Source of the DNA: Streptomyces sp. GESEQ-4
Lineage (GTDB): Bacteria > Actinomycetota > Actinomycetes > Streptomycetales > Streptomycetaceae
Length of the DNA: 64,000 nt
Assembly (NCBI RefSeq): GCF_017948455.1
Contig: NZ_JAFFSU010000007.1
Coordinates: forward strand, 186,001 to 250,000
Reading direction: 5' to 3'
Shown: positions 8,488 through 16,398 of the stretch, one piece after another
Position numbering within the stretch: the first letter of the stretch is position 1
Layout: each line of letters opens with the position of its first letter
Position numbers and translations under genes: made by a program
The notes under the pieces: model-generated
Told to the model about the DNA's origin: nothing
The model's database searches: none
Seen by the model: the letters and a program-made list of their open reading frames with translations, nothing else

Positions 8488-9486
8488 CTACAGCCAGCCC
8501 CGGCTCTTGAACAGCCGGTACAGCAAGACCTCCAGGGCGGCCATGGCCAGGATCAGCGCCGGATACGACCACACCCAGCGCAGCTCCGGCATGTGGTCGA
8601 AGTTCATGCCGTAGATGCCCGCGATCATCGTGGGGACCGCGGCCATGGCCGCCCACGCGGAGATCTTCCGCATGTCGTCGTTCTGCCGGACGCTCATCTG
8701 GGCCAGATGAGCCGACAGGATGTCCGACACCAGCCGGTCCAGGCCCTCGACGGACTCGTTCACGCGCATCAGGTGGTCGTTGACGTCGCGGAAGAACGGC
8801 TGTGCCTTCTCCGACACGAAGGGCACCCGCAGACCGAACAGGCCGGTGCCCGCGAGCCGTTCCAGCGGCTGGGCCAGCGGACCGGTGGCCCGGCGGAACT
8901 CCAGGATCTGCCGCTTGAAGTTGTAGATACGGGACGCGGTGTGCCGGGTGCCGCCGCCGGTCGGCGAGAACACCTCCGCCTCCAGCTCCTCCAGATCGGT
9001 GCTCAGCTCGCCCGCCACGTCCACGTAGTGGTCGACGATCGCGTCCGAGATCGCGTACAGCACCCCCGTGGGGCCGTGCCGCAGCATCTCGGGCTCCGCC
9101 TCCAGCCGCTTGCGGACCGCCGTGAGCGGAGCCTCCTCGCCGTGCCGCACGGTCACCACGAACGAGTCGCCGATGAAGATCATGACCTCGCCGGAGGTGA
9201 CGTCGTCGCTCTTGGGCTCGTACGCGACCGGCTTGAGGACCATGAACAGCGAGTCGTCGTACACCTCGAGTTTGGGGCGCTGGTGGGCGGTCAGGGCGTC
9301 CTCGACAGCCAGCGGGTGCAGCCCGAACTCCTCCGTCACCTGGTCGAACTCGCGCTCCGTCGGCTCGTACAGCCCGATCCACACGAACGCGTCCCCGCCC
9401 ACCCGGCACTGTGCCAGGGCGTCGGAGAGATCCCGCGGCCCCTCCGTGCGCATCCCGTCCTGGTATATGGCGCAGTCGACGATCAC
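8488..9486 (-). CDS. corA: CorA-family magnesium/cobalt transporter
   Basis: A 332-residue CorA-type divalent cation channel. It has a long cytoplasmic N-terminal domain (about 1-265) and two C-terminal transmembrane helices. The signature YGMNF occurs at the end of the first helix (AAVPTMIAGIYGMNF), followed by the acidic loop DHMPELRW and a second helix ending LFKSRGWL. GTG 9486 (VIVDCAIYQDGMRTEG) is the likely start, with a GGAG about 10 bases upstream; longer in-frame starts have no family similarity. It is convergent with the ferritin-like gene (only 9 bases between stops), which leaves almost no room for a terminator. Confidence 0.9.
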   Translation of the reverse strand: MIVDCAIYQDGMRTEGPRDLSDALAQCRVGGDAFVWIGLYEPTEREFDQVTEEFGLHPLAVEDALTAHQRPKLEVYDDSLFMVLKPVAYEPKSDDVTSGEVMIFIGDSFVVTVRHGEEAPLTAVRKRLEAEPEMLRHGPTGVLYAISDAIVDHYVDVAGELSTDLEELEAEVFSPTGGGTRHTASRIYNFKRQILEFRRATGPLAQPLERLAGTGLFGLRVPFVSEKAQPFFRDVNDHLMRVNESVEGLDRLVSDILSAHLAQMSVRQNDDMRKISAWAAMAAVPTMIAGIYGMNFDHMPELRWVWSYPALILAMAALEVLLYRLFKSRGWL

Positions 9487-9551
9487 GGAGCGTATTCTCC
9501 CGCCCGCAGCCCCGAAGCGCACGCTGACTTTTTCGCCTCCGGGCCGCCAAA

Positions 9552-9655
9552 GCCGGTGTCGAGAGCCCGACCGTGCTCGACCCTTCGGGCCTCCGCGCTC
9601 CCCCACTCTCGAATACGCTCGAGCGGGGGGACCCCCATGGGCTCTCGACACCGGC
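9552..9655. repeat. Inverted-repeat intergenic element (MITE-like)
   Basis: Perfect 17-bp inverted repeats (GCCGGTGTCGAGAGCCC at 9552-9568 and its complement at 9639-9655) bound a 104-bp block between the divergent corA and histidine phosphatase genes. Inside is a second palindromic section with CTCCCCCACTCTCGA and CGCTCGAGCGGGGGGA strings. I recall similar strings as recurring in Streptomyces intergenic DNA; copy number could not be tested here. It sits in the shared promoter region of two genes. Confidence 0.7.
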
Positions 9656-9682
9656 GCGGCCCTTCGGCGGGTGATGGACGCC

Positions 9683-9688
9683 TACCCT
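9683..9688 (+). promoter_or_regulatory. Candidate -10 box for a leaderless transcript
   Basis: TACCCT fits TAnnnT and ends 7 bases before ATG 9696. No ribosome binding site is visible. Confidence 0.45.
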
Positions 9689-9695
9689 TGGCCGC

Positions 9696-10382
9696 ATGCC
9701 CACGCTGATCCTCGTCCGGCACGGACGATCCACCGCCAATACCGAGGGACTGCTCGCCGGGTGGACGCCCGGCGTCGCTCTCGACGAGCGTGGCGCCGCG
9801 CAGGCCGCGGCGCTGCCCGGGCGGCTCGCCGAGCTGCCGATCTCCGAGGTCGTCACCAGCCCGCTGCAGCGCTGCCAGGAGACGATACGGCCGCTGCTGG
9901 ACGCCCGGCCGGAACTGACCGCGCACACCGACGAGCGGATCGGGGAGTGCCACTACGGCGACTGGTCCGGGCGCAAGCTCGCCGAGCTGATGGACGAACC
10001 CCTGATGGAGGTCGTACAGGCGCATCCGTCGGCGGCGCAATTTCCCGGCGGTGAGTCGATGCGGGCGATGGCGACCCGTGCCGCCGAGGCGGTGCGCGAG
10101 TGGAACGCGCGCGTGGAGCGCGACCACGGCGCCGACGCCGTCTATCTCATGTGCTCGCACGGCGACATCGTCAAGTCCCTCGTGGCGGACGCGCTCGGAC
10201 TCCATCTCGACCTCTTCCAGCGGATCTCCGTAGAACCGTGTTCCATCACCGCGATCCGTTACACCCGCCTCAGGCCGTTTCTCGTTCGCCTCGGTGACAC
10301 CGGGGATTTCGCCTCCCTTGCGCCGCGCGCGGAACCCCCGTCAGGTGACGCCCGGGTCGGGGGCGATGCGGGCGCACCGTGA
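9696..10382 (+). CDS. Histidine phosphatase family protein (MSMEG_4193-type)
   Basis: A 228-residue phosphoglycerate-mutase-like phosphatase. The RHG catalytic motif is at residues 8-10 (LVRHGRSTANTEG), with a conserved Glu region (DERIGECHYGDWSG) and the second His in MCSHGDIVKSLV. It belongs to the actinobacterial MSMEG_4193 subfamily, annotated as a phosphomutase or phosphatase of unknown substrate. In actinobacteria this gene is commonly followed, as here, by DUF3090, an SCO1664-type protein and mshC, which suggests a shared pathway or regulation. No ribosome binding site is visible; a TACCCT hexamer 7 bases upstream points to a leaderless mRNA. Confidence 0.88.
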   Translation: MPTLILVRHGRSTANTEGLLAGWTPGVALDERGAAQAAALPGRLAELPISEVVTSPLQRCQETIRPLLDARPELTAHTDERIGECHYGDWSGRKLAELMDEPLMEVVQAHPSAAQFPGGESMRAMATRAAEAVREWNARVERDHGADAVYLMCSHGDIVKSLVADALGLHLDLFQRISVEPCSITAIRYTRLRPFLVRLGDTGDFASLAPRAEPPSGDARVGGDAGAP

Positions 10383-10481
10383 TCGTCAACCGCAGTAGGG
10401 TGAAGCGGTCGAGGCGGCCCTGACGCAAGTTCCGGTGGCCGCAGCGGCCGGTCCCGATGTCGATTCCAATGGAGACAGGAC

Positions 10482-11072
10482 GTGTCCCGTCAGGTGTTCC
10501 TCTACGATCCGCCGGACCGCTTCGTGGCCGGTACGGTCGGACTGCCCGGGCGCCGTACGTTCTTCCTCCAGGCCATCGCAGGATCCCGGGTGACCAGCGT
10601 GGCTCTGGAGAAGACCCAGGTCGCCGCGCTCGCCGAGCGCATGGACGAACTGCTCGACGAGGTGGTACGACGCAGTGGCGGCAGCGCCGCCGTCCCTGCC
10701 GTGGCGCCCACCGAGGTCGCCGACACGGCCCCGCTGGAAGCCCCCGTCGAGGAGGAGTTCCGCGTCGGCACCATGGCCCTCGCCTGGGACGGCGACGAAC
10801 AGCGCATGATCGTCGAGGCGCAGGCCCTCGTGGAGCTGGACGCCGACTCCGAGGAGGACCTCGCCGAGGCCGAGGAGCGGCTGCTCCAGGACGAGGAGAA
10901 CGGGCCCCCGATGCTGCGGGTCCGGCTCACCGGCGCCCAGGCCCGCGCGTTCGCCAAGCGCGCCCTGGATGTCGTCAACGCCGGGCGGCCGCCGTGCCCG
11001 CTGTGCAGCCTCCCGCTCGACCCGGAAGGACACGTATGTCCGCGCCAGAACGGATACCGCCGCGGAGCGTGA
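10482..11072 (+). CDS. DUF3090 family protein
   Basis: A 196-residue actinobacterial protein of family DUF3090, start MSRQVFLYDPPDRFVAGTVG from a GTG codon. The N-terminal part is beta-rich (GLPGRRTFFLQAIAGSRVTSVALEK), the middle is acidic, and the C terminus carries CPLCSLPLDPEGHVCPRQNGY, a candidate zinc-ribbon knuckle. It is a conserved partner of the upstream histidine phosphatase (about 100-base gap) and overlaps the next gene by 37 bases, so the two are translationally coupled. Biochemical function is unknown. Confidence 0.88.
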   Translation: MSRQVFLYDPPDRFVAGTVGLPGRRTFFLQAIAGSRVTSVALEKTQVAALAERMDELLDEVVRRSGGSAAVPAVAPTEVADTAPLEAPVEEEFRVGTMALAWDGDEQRMIVEAQALVELDADSEEDLAEAEERLLQDEENGPPMLRVRLTGAQARAFAKRALDVVNAGRPPCPLCSLPLDPEGHVCPRQNGYRRGA

Positions 11073-11857
11073 CCACGGCCCAGCTGCTCACCCGGGGTGA
11101 GCTCACGGTCCGCGGGCAGATCCGGGACGCCTCGAACGCGGTGCTGTACTGCTCCGTCTCCCACGAGGGGGAAGAGGCCCACTGCGTCTACAAGCCCGTC
11201 CGCGGCGAGCGCCCCCTCTGGGACTTCCCCGACGGCAACCTCGCCCGCCGCGAGGTCGCCGCGTACGAGGTCTCCGAGGCCACCGGATGGGGCCTGGTGC
11301 CCACCACCGTGCTGCGCGACGGGCCTTACGGCGAGGGCATGGTCCAGCTGTGGATCGAGGCCCAACCGGAGGAGAGCGAGCTGCTCGCCCTCGTCGACGG
11401 TGAGGAGCCGGAGGAGGGCTGGAAGGCGATCGGCTTCGCCGAGGTCGGCGACGGAAAGACGGCGCTGCTGGTGCACGCCGACGACGCACGGCTGCGGCGC
11501 CTCGCCGTCCTCGACGCCGTGATCAACAACGCGGACCGCAAGGGCGGCCATCTGCTGCCGGCCGCCGACGGCCGGCTGTACGGCATCGATCACGGCGTGA
11601 CCTTCAACACCGAGAACAAGCTGCGCACGCTGCTGTGGGGGTGGGCGGGCGAGCCGCTCACGGGCGAGGCCGTCGACGTCCTCAAGGGCCTCAAGGACGC
11701 CTTGGGGGACGGCGGAGCACTGGCGGAGCGTCTGGCCGGGCTGATCACCGGCGCCGAACTCGCCGCCACGCGCGCGCGTGTGGACGCGTTGCTCACCTCG
11801 GGGGTCCATCCGGCGCCGAGCGGCGAGTGGCCTGCCATTCCGTGGCCGCCCGTGTAG
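11036..11857 (+). CDS. SCO1664 family protein, PI3/4-kinase-like fold
   Basis: A 273-residue protein of the SCO1664 family. Kinase-like signatures are seen: a Lys in CVYKPVRGERPLWDFP as candidate ATP-binding residue, a catalytic-loop-like VINNADRKGGHLL and a metal-binding-like YGIDHGVTFN. These resemble phosphatidylinositol-3/4-kinase-related and HipA-like folds, so it is probably an ATP-dependent phosphotransferase or AMP-transferase, but the substrate is unknown. ATG 11036 lies inside the end of the DUF3090 gene and is preceded by GGAAGGA at 11023-11029. Co-occurrence with a phosphatase and DUF3090 hints at a phosphorylation/dephosphorylation pair. Confidence 0.85.
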   Translation: MSAPERIPPRSVTTAQLLTRGELTVRGQIRDASNAVLYCSVSHEGEEAHCVYKPVRGERPLWDFPDGNLARREVAAYEVSEATGWGLVPTTVLRDGPYGEGMVQLWIEAQPEESELLALVDGEEPEEGWKAIGFAEVGDGKTALLVHADDARLRRLAVLDAVINNADRKGGHLLPAADGRLYGIDHGVTFNTENKLRTLLWGWAGEPLTGEAVDVLKGLKDALGDGGALAERLAGLITGAELAATRARVDALLTSGVHPAPSGEWPAIPWPPV

Positions 11858-11964
11858 GGGTCGCCGGTGCAGGGGGAACAACGGGCACGGCCGACGGCGT
11901 TCCGCAAGAGTGCGCCACCGGCCATCCGGCCTGGTCCGGTTCGAATATGGAACTTCCGTCCGGT

Positions 11965-11970
11965 TAGGCT
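11965..11970 (+). promoter_or_regulatory. Candidate -10 box of a leaderless mshC promoter
   Basis: TAGGCT ends 6 bases before the mshC ATG, the same hexamer and spacing as upstream of the tRNA methyltransferase gene at 35803. No ribosome binding site is present. Confidence 0.5.
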
Positions 11971-11976
11971 CATGAC

Positions 11977-13206
11977 ATGCATGCCTGGCCCGCTTCCGAG
12001 GTCCCCGCCCTGCCTGACAAGGGCCGCGACCTGAGGATCCACGACACAGCGACCGATGGGCTCGTCACCCTCGACCCCGGTCCCGTCGCCCGTATCTACG
12101 TCTGCGGCATCACCCCGTACGACGCGACCCACATCGGTCACGCGGCGACCTACAACGCGTTCGACCTCGTGCAGCGCGTGTGGCTCGACACCAAGCGGCA
12201 GGTTCACTACGTCCAGAACGTGACCGACGTCGACGATCCCCTGCTGGAACGCGCGCAGCGGGACGACATCGACTGGGTCGCCCTCGCCGAGAAGGAGACG
12301 GCCCTCTTCCGCGAGGACATGACCGCCCTGCGGATGCTGCCGCCGCGGCACTACATCGGCGCGGTCGAGGCGATACCCGGCATCGTGCCGCTCGTCGAGC
12401 GACTGCGCGACGCGGGCGCCGCCTACGAACTCGAAGGAGACATCTACTTCTCCGTCGAGTCCGACCCGAACTTCGGCAAGGTCTCCCGCCTCGACGTGGC
12501 CGCCATGCGGCTGCTGTCCGCGGAGCGCGGCGGCGACCCCGACCGGCCGGGCAAGAAGAACCCGCTGGACCCGATGCTGTGGATGGCCGCCCGCGAGGGC
12601 GAGCCCAGCTGGGACGGCGGTTCGCTGGGCCGCGGACGGCCCGGCTGGCACATCGAGTGTGTCGCCATCGCCCTGGACCACCTCGGCATGGGCTTCGACA
12701 TCCAGGGCGGTGGCTCCGACCTCGCCTTCCCGCACCACGAGATGGGCGCCTCGCACGCCCAGGTGCTGACCGGCGAGTTCCCCATGGCCAAGGCGTACGT
12801 CCACGCCGGCATGGTCGCGCTGCACGGCGAGAAGATGTCGAAGTCCAAGGGCAACCTGGTCTTCGTCTCCACCCTGCGCCGCGAGGGCGTCGACCCGGCC
12901 GCGATCAGGCTGGCCCTGCTCGCCCACCACTACCGGGCCGACTGGGAGTGGACCGACCAGGTCCTCCAGGACGCCCTCGCGCGCCTCGACCGCTGGCGTG
13001 CCGCCGTCTCCCGCCCCGACGGACCGCCCGCCGAGACGCTGGTCGCACAGATGCGCGAGGCCCTGGCGAACGACCTGGACGCCCCGGCCGCCCTCGCCGC
13101 CGTCGACCGCTGGACGGCGCTCCAGCAGGAGCGGGGCGGCACGGACGAGGGCGCCCCCGGCGTCGTATCGCGCGCGGTGGACGCTCTGCTGGGCGTGGCC
13201 CTGTAA
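11977..13206 (+). CDS. mshC: Mycothiol ligase: cysteine--GlcN-Ins ligase
   Basis: A 409-residue ATP-dependent ligase that joins cysteine to 1-D-myo-inosityl-2-amino-2-deoxy-alpha-D-glucopyranoside, the third committed step of mycothiol synthesis, in the cytoplasm. It is a class I cysteinyl-tRNA-synthetase-like enzyme. The zinc/Cys-binding Cys is at 43 (YVCGITPYDA), the HIGH motif at 52-55 (THIGHAATYN) and KMSKS at 286-290. WHIEC and HHEMG segments are also typical. It lacks the anticodon-binding domain of true CysRS, and its length matches MshC. A TAGGCT box 6 bases before ATG 11977 and the lack of a ribosome binding site suggest a leaderless transcript. Confidence 0.96.
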   Translation: MHAWPASEVPALPDKGRDLRIHDTATDGLVTLDPGPVARIYVCGITPYDATHIGHAATYNAFDLVQRVWLDTKRQVHYVQNVTDVDDPLLERAQRDDIDWVALAEKETALFREDMTALRMLPPRHYIGAVEAIPGIVPLVERLRDAGAAYELEGDIYFSVESDPNFGKVSRLDVAAMRLLSAERGGDPDRPGKKNPLDPMLWMAAREGEPSWDGGSLGRGRPGWHIECVAIALDHLGMGFDIQGGGSDLAFPHHEMGASHAQVLTGEFPMAKAYVHAGMVALHGEKMSKSKGNLVFVSTLRREGVDPAAIRLALLAHHYRADWEWTDQVLQDALARLDRWRAAVSRPDGPPAETLVAQMREALANDLDAPAALAAVDRWTALQQERGGTDEGAPGVVSRAVDALLGVAL

Positions 13207-13216
13207 GCACGCGGAA

Positions 13217-13250
13217 GGGCCGCTTCCTCATCGAGGGAGGAAGCGGCCCC
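13217..13250 (+). terminator. Terminator after mshC
   Basis: Arms GGGCCGCTTCCTC and GAGGAAGCGGCCC lie 10 bases after the mshC stop and are followed by ATTTCT. The next gene converges and stops at 13256, so it may act in both directions. Confidence 0.8.
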
Positions 13251-13255
13251 ATTTC

Positions 13256-13564
13256 TCACATGCGCGTCAGATCCGCTGGATCCGTACGCTGCGCAGCACG
13301 TTCGGTGACTGGGTGTCCCAGGAAGATCTGGTGCGGCTGCTCCTGGAGCGGGTGGACGATGTCGATGAAGCCGTTCGCCACACCGGAGGTGAGGGCCTGC
13401 ACCTGCTGGACGACCTGCTGCACCGCCGACAGCGCGACCTGCTGGAGCTGCTCCAGCGTGCCGCTCATGCCCATGCCGTACGGCTGTTGCTGGTACGGCG
13501 ACGTGCTGGGGAACTGCTGGCCTTGCTGTAGTCCCATGTGACTCATCTGCGGGGTGGTGCTCAT
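13256..13564 (-). CDS. Small Gln/Met-rich hypothetical protein
   Basis: A 102-residue protein. Residues 1-35 are low-complexity, rich in Gln, Met, Ser, Pro and Tyr; about 36-72 form an amphipathic helix rich in Gln and Val (LEQLQQVALSAVQQVVQQVQAL); a short polar tail follows. There is no signal peptide or cysteine. A GGAAGG lies 11 bases upstream of ATG 13564. It is 35 bases downstream of, and probably co-transcribed with, the 89-residue gene. The function is not recognised. The helical segment could mediate self-association or partner binding. Confidence 0.6.
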   Translation of the reverse strand: MSTTPQMSHMGLQQGQQFPSTSPYQQQPYGMGMSGTLEQLQQVALSAVQQVVQQVQALTSGVANGFIDIVHPLQEQPHQIFLGHPVTERAAQRTDPADLTRM

Positions 13565-13599
13565 ACGGGTGTCACCTTCCCTTGATGTGATGGGCTGCG

Positions 13600-13869
13600 T
13601 CAGCCGGTGATCACCAGGCCGACGATCTCGCCGTCCGAGAACCACACTCGGACATCGGGCCGTCCACCCGCGACGGCGGTGTGCACCGCCTGGCGGATCT
13701 CGGGGGACGGGTGGTTCAGGTTGCGCCAGGCGCCGGCCACGAACAGCCGGAGCCGCGGCGGGAGTTCACAGGGGTAGGGGAGCAACTCGTCCCAGTACCG
13801 TTCGGCCCGGCCGAGCGGACGCCCGAGGCCCCGGCACGCAGCCGGACCTCGGGCGGATTCCTGGCTCAC
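13600..13869 (-). CDS. Small hypothetical protein
   Basis: An 89-residue protein from a GTG start. The C-terminal part (RLFVAGAWRNLNHPSPEIRQAVHTAV, then PDVRVWFSDGEIVGLVITG) looks like a compact alpha/beta fold; the first 20 residues are low-complexity. A CAGGCGG purine-rich stretch precedes the GTG. It is upstream of the Gln/Met-rich gene in the same orientation. No known domain is recognised. Confidence 0.55.
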   Translation of the reverse strand: MSQESARGPAACRGLGRPLGRAERYWDELLPYPCELPPRLRLFVAGAWRNLNHPSPEIRQAVHTAVAGGRPDVRVWFSDGEIVGLVITG

Positions 13870-14158
13870 GCCGCCTGACCGCTCAACGAGGGATCGGGTC
13901 TTACGCGATCGACACCAGCCGGGTTGGAACCAGCCCGGTTGACGTGAACGTCAATGAGACAGTGCGCGCTTGGTTCTCGCAACGCACCGTGTGCAATCGG
14001 CGTGAAAGAGATGTCCCGTAACAATCCGGCCAGAAGCTGTCTACTGGCTGTCGAGGGACGGGGGAGAGCTGCGGAGCCCTCCGCCATGTGATGGGGTGGA
14101 CGCGTCAGTTGACCGTTGGACCAGCCAGTCGGCCGGTCCCTCCGCGGAAGGACGCACA
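13870..14158. other. Intergenic region between divergent genes
   Basis: These 289 bases separate the 89-residue gene (minus) from the exported propeller gene (plus). A GGAAGGA ribosome binding site for the latter lies at 14146-14152. GAACCAGCCCGGTTGACGTGAACG near 13927 contains overlapping CCGGTT/AACC half-palindromes that could be a regulator site. No gene was seen. Confidence 0.4.
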
Positions 14159-15127
14159 GTGGCACCCACGCATCGCTCCTTCGCACATGGCCCCACCCGC
14201 CGCAGACTCCTCACGGCCGGTGCCGCGACCGCCGGTGCCGTGCTCGCCGGGGCCACGACGGCCTCGGCCTCCGGGAAGTCCTGGCCGACCGTGATCCCGC
14301 TGCCCGACGGCTTCCGCCCGGAGGGCATCACCATCGGCGGCGGGCCCTACGCCTACCTCGGCTCGCTCGGCGACGGCTCGATCTACCGGGCCGACCTGCG
14401 CACCGGCAAGGGCGGCATCATCTCGACCGGGCCCGGCACGCCCTCCGTCGGCCTCAAACTCGACGACCGGGGACGGCTGTTCGTCGCCGGACGCGGCCAG
14501 GGCGCCCGGGTCGTCGACGCCCGCAGCGGCGCGATCATCGCGTCGTACGTCCTCACCACGGCGACCCCGACCTTCGCCAACGATGTGTTCCTGACCCCCC
14601 GCACGGCCTGGTTCACCGACTCCTACCAGCCCGCGCTCTACGCCCTGCCGCTCGGCCGGCGCGGCGCGCTGCCGGACGCGGACGACATCGTGACGCTCAC
14701 ACTGAGCGGCGACTGGAGCCAGGTCCCCGGCGAGGTCGTCAACGCCAACGGCATCACCCGCACCCCCGACGGCTCGGCCCTGCTGGTCGTGCAGTCCGGG
14801 GTCGGCGCCCTGCACCGGGTGGACCCGAAGACCGGCGTCACCAAGATCGTCGACCTCGGCGACGCGGCCCCGCTCACCAACGGCGACGGCCTGCTGCTGC
14901 TCGGGCGGACGCTGTACGTCGTCCAGAACCGGCAGAACGCGATCGACGTGTTCACGCTCGCGCCGGACGGCACCAGCGGAGTCTTCCGGCGCCGCATCAC
15001 CGACCCGGACTTCGACGTGCCGACCACGGTCGCCGCGTACCGGGACCGGCTCTACCTGCCCAACGCACGGTTCACGACGACTCCGACGCCGACGACCACG
15101 TACGACCTGGTCGCTGTGGCGCGCTGA
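14159..15127 (+). CDS. Tat-exported SMP-30/gluconolactonase-like beta-propeller protein
   Basis: A 322-residue protein from GTG 14159. A twin-arginine signal (PTRRRLLTAGAATAGAVLAG, cleavage near TASAS) directs folded export by the Tat system, whose tatA and tatC genes are elsewhere in this window. The mature part is a six-bladed beta-propeller of the SMP-30/Gnl/LRE type, with blade segments such as GDGSIYRADLRTGKGG, NANGITRTPDGSALLVVQSG and NGDGLLLLGRTLYVVQNRQN. The Asn/Asp residues of NANGI and NGDG fit the metal-binding pocket. Lactonase activity is possible but not demonstrated. Confidence 0.85.
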   Translation: MAPTHRSFAHGPTRRRLLTAGAATAGAVLAGATTASASGKSWPTVIPLPDGFRPEGITIGGGPYAYLGSLGDGSIYRADLRTGKGGIISTGPGTPSVGLKLDDRGRLFVAGRGQGARVVDARSGAIIASYVLTTATPTFANDVFLTPRTAWFTDSYQPALYALPLGRRGALPDADDIVTLTLSGDWSQVPGEVVNANGITRTPDGSALLVVQSGVGALHRVDPKTGVTKIVDLGDAAPLTNGDGLLLLGRTLYVVQNRQNAIDVFTLAPDGTSGVFRRRITDPDFDVPTTVAAYRDRLYLPNARFTTTPTPTTTYDLVAVAR

Positions 15128-15134
15128 GAACGTC

Positions 15135-15165
15135 AGGGGCGGTACGGCTCTCCCGTACCGCCCCT
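15135..15165. terminator. Bidirectional terminator
   Basis: Perfect 13-bp arms AGGGGCGGTACGG and CCGTACCGCCCCT with a 5-base loop, then TTCTGTGT. It lies between converging genes that stop at 15127 and 15174. Confidence 0.85.
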
Positions 15166-15173
15166 TCTGTGTC

Positions 15174-16154
15174 TCAGTCCTCGGACGAATCCTCTTCGTC
15201 CGTCTCCGTCTCCGGCTTCGGAGGCTTCGGCGGCTTGGCACGACCGCCGGGGCCATCACCCCGGTCCTTGAGGAACGGCGTGCCCTCTCCGCCCTCCGTG
15301 GCATGGCCGCCCGGAGTGTCCCGGCGCCGCAGATACCGCTCGAACTCGCGGGCGATCGCCTCGCCCGAAGCCTCCGGCAGCTCGGCGGTGTCCCGCGCCT
15401 CCTCCAGCGTCTGCACGTACTCGGCGACCTCGGTGTCCTCGGCGGCCAGCTGGTCCACGCCCACCTGCCAGGCGCGCGCGTCCTCGGGCAGCTCGCCCAG
15501 CGGGATGCGTACGTCGATCAGGTCCTCCAGGCGGTTGAGGAGGGCCAGCGTCGCCTTCGGGTTGGGCGGCTGCGACACGTAGTGCGGGACGGCCGCCCAC
15601 AGCGACACGGCCGGCACACCGGCGTGGGTGCACGCCTCCTGGAGGACGCCGACGATGCCCGTGGGGCCCTCGTACTTGGTCTCCTCCAGGTCCATCCGCC
15701 GGGCCAGGTCGGCGTCCGACGTGGTCCCGCTGATCGGGACGGGACGCGTGTGCGGGGTGTCGCCGAGCAGGGCGCCCAGGATGACCACCAGCTCCACGCC
15801 CAGTTCGTGGGCGAAGCCGAGAATCTCGTTGCAGAACGAGCGCCATCGCATGGACGGTTCGATACCGCGGACGAGAACGAGATCGCGGGGTTTTTCACCG
15901 CCGATCCGCACCACCGACAACCTTGTCGTCGGCCACGTGATCTTGCGCACTCCGGCGTCCATCCACACGGTGGGGCGGTTCACCTGGAAGTCGTAGTAGT
16001 CCTCGGCGTCCAGCGCCGCGAACACCTCGCCCTTCCACTCCCTGTCCAGATGCGCGACCGCGGTGGAGGCGGCGTCGCCGGCATCGTTCCAGCCCTCGAA
16101 CGCGGCCACCATGACCGGGTCGATCAGCTCGGGAACCCCCTCGAGCTCGATCAC
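15174..16154 (-). CDS. parJ: PAC2 family protein, ParJ-like
   Basis: A 326-residue protein of the PAC2 (proteasome-assembly-chaperone-like) family, start VIELEGVPELIDPVMVAAFEGWNDAGDAAS from GTG with AAGGAGG just upstream. The core is about residues 1-265; the last 55 residues are charged and disordered. The S. coelicolor protein of this family in the same neighbourhood (between mshC and glpD) was reported as ParJ, which restrains ParA polymerisation and affects chromosome segregation during sporulation. Here several genes separate it from mshC and from glpD. A paralogous PAC2 protein exists in Streptomyces, so the exact ParJ assignment rests on synteny. The PAC2 fold near a proteasome locus is noteworthy. 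Confidence 0.75.
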   Translation of the reverse strand: MIELEGVPELIDPVMVAAFEGWNDAGDAASTAVAHLDREWKGEVFAALDAEDYYDFQVNRPTVWMDAGVRKITWPTTRLSVVRIGGEKPRDLVLVRGIEPSMRWRSFCNEILGFAHELGVELVVILGALLGDTPHTRPVPISGTTSDADLARRMDLEETKYEGPTGIVGVLQEACTHAGVPAVSLWAAVPHYVSQPPNPKATLALLNRLEDLIDVRIPLGELPEDARAWQVGVDQLAAEDTEVAEYVQTLEEARDTAELPEASGEAIAREFERYLRRRDTPGGHATEGGEGTPFLKDRGDGPGGRAKPPKPPKPETETDEEDSSED

Positions 16155-16398
16155 CCAGCGCCTCCTTCCGACGTGCCCTCGCCTGACGTCCCAACCTTAC
16201 GGCGTGCGACGGGGGTGCCCGCAGCCCCCTTGCACGGGGGAGTGAACGGATCAATGCCCTGTTCGCCACCCCAAAACACCCTTGGGCTCTCACTCGGGCC
16301 AGTGGACCAACCTAGGGGCGCGGGGAACTGCGCGACCAGCCACGACGAACCGGCACTCTCAAGACGACAAGCACCCCTACGGCGCCCCCCGGCCAAAC
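16155..16398. other. Intergenic region upstream of the PAC2 gene
   Basis: These 244 bases contain the PAC2 gene's ribosome binding site (AAGGAGG) near 16165 and, further out, a copy of a dispersed repeat at 16314-16346. No gene was found. Confidence 0.5.
16314..16346. repeat. Dispersed Streptomyces intergenic repeat, copy 1
   Basis: This 33-base segment (AGGGGCGCGGGGAACTGCGC, then GACCAGCCAC) matches, in reverse complement and with one mismatch over 30 bases, the element at 56991-57023. It lies just past the 3' end of the FadR-type gene. Confidence 0.75.
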
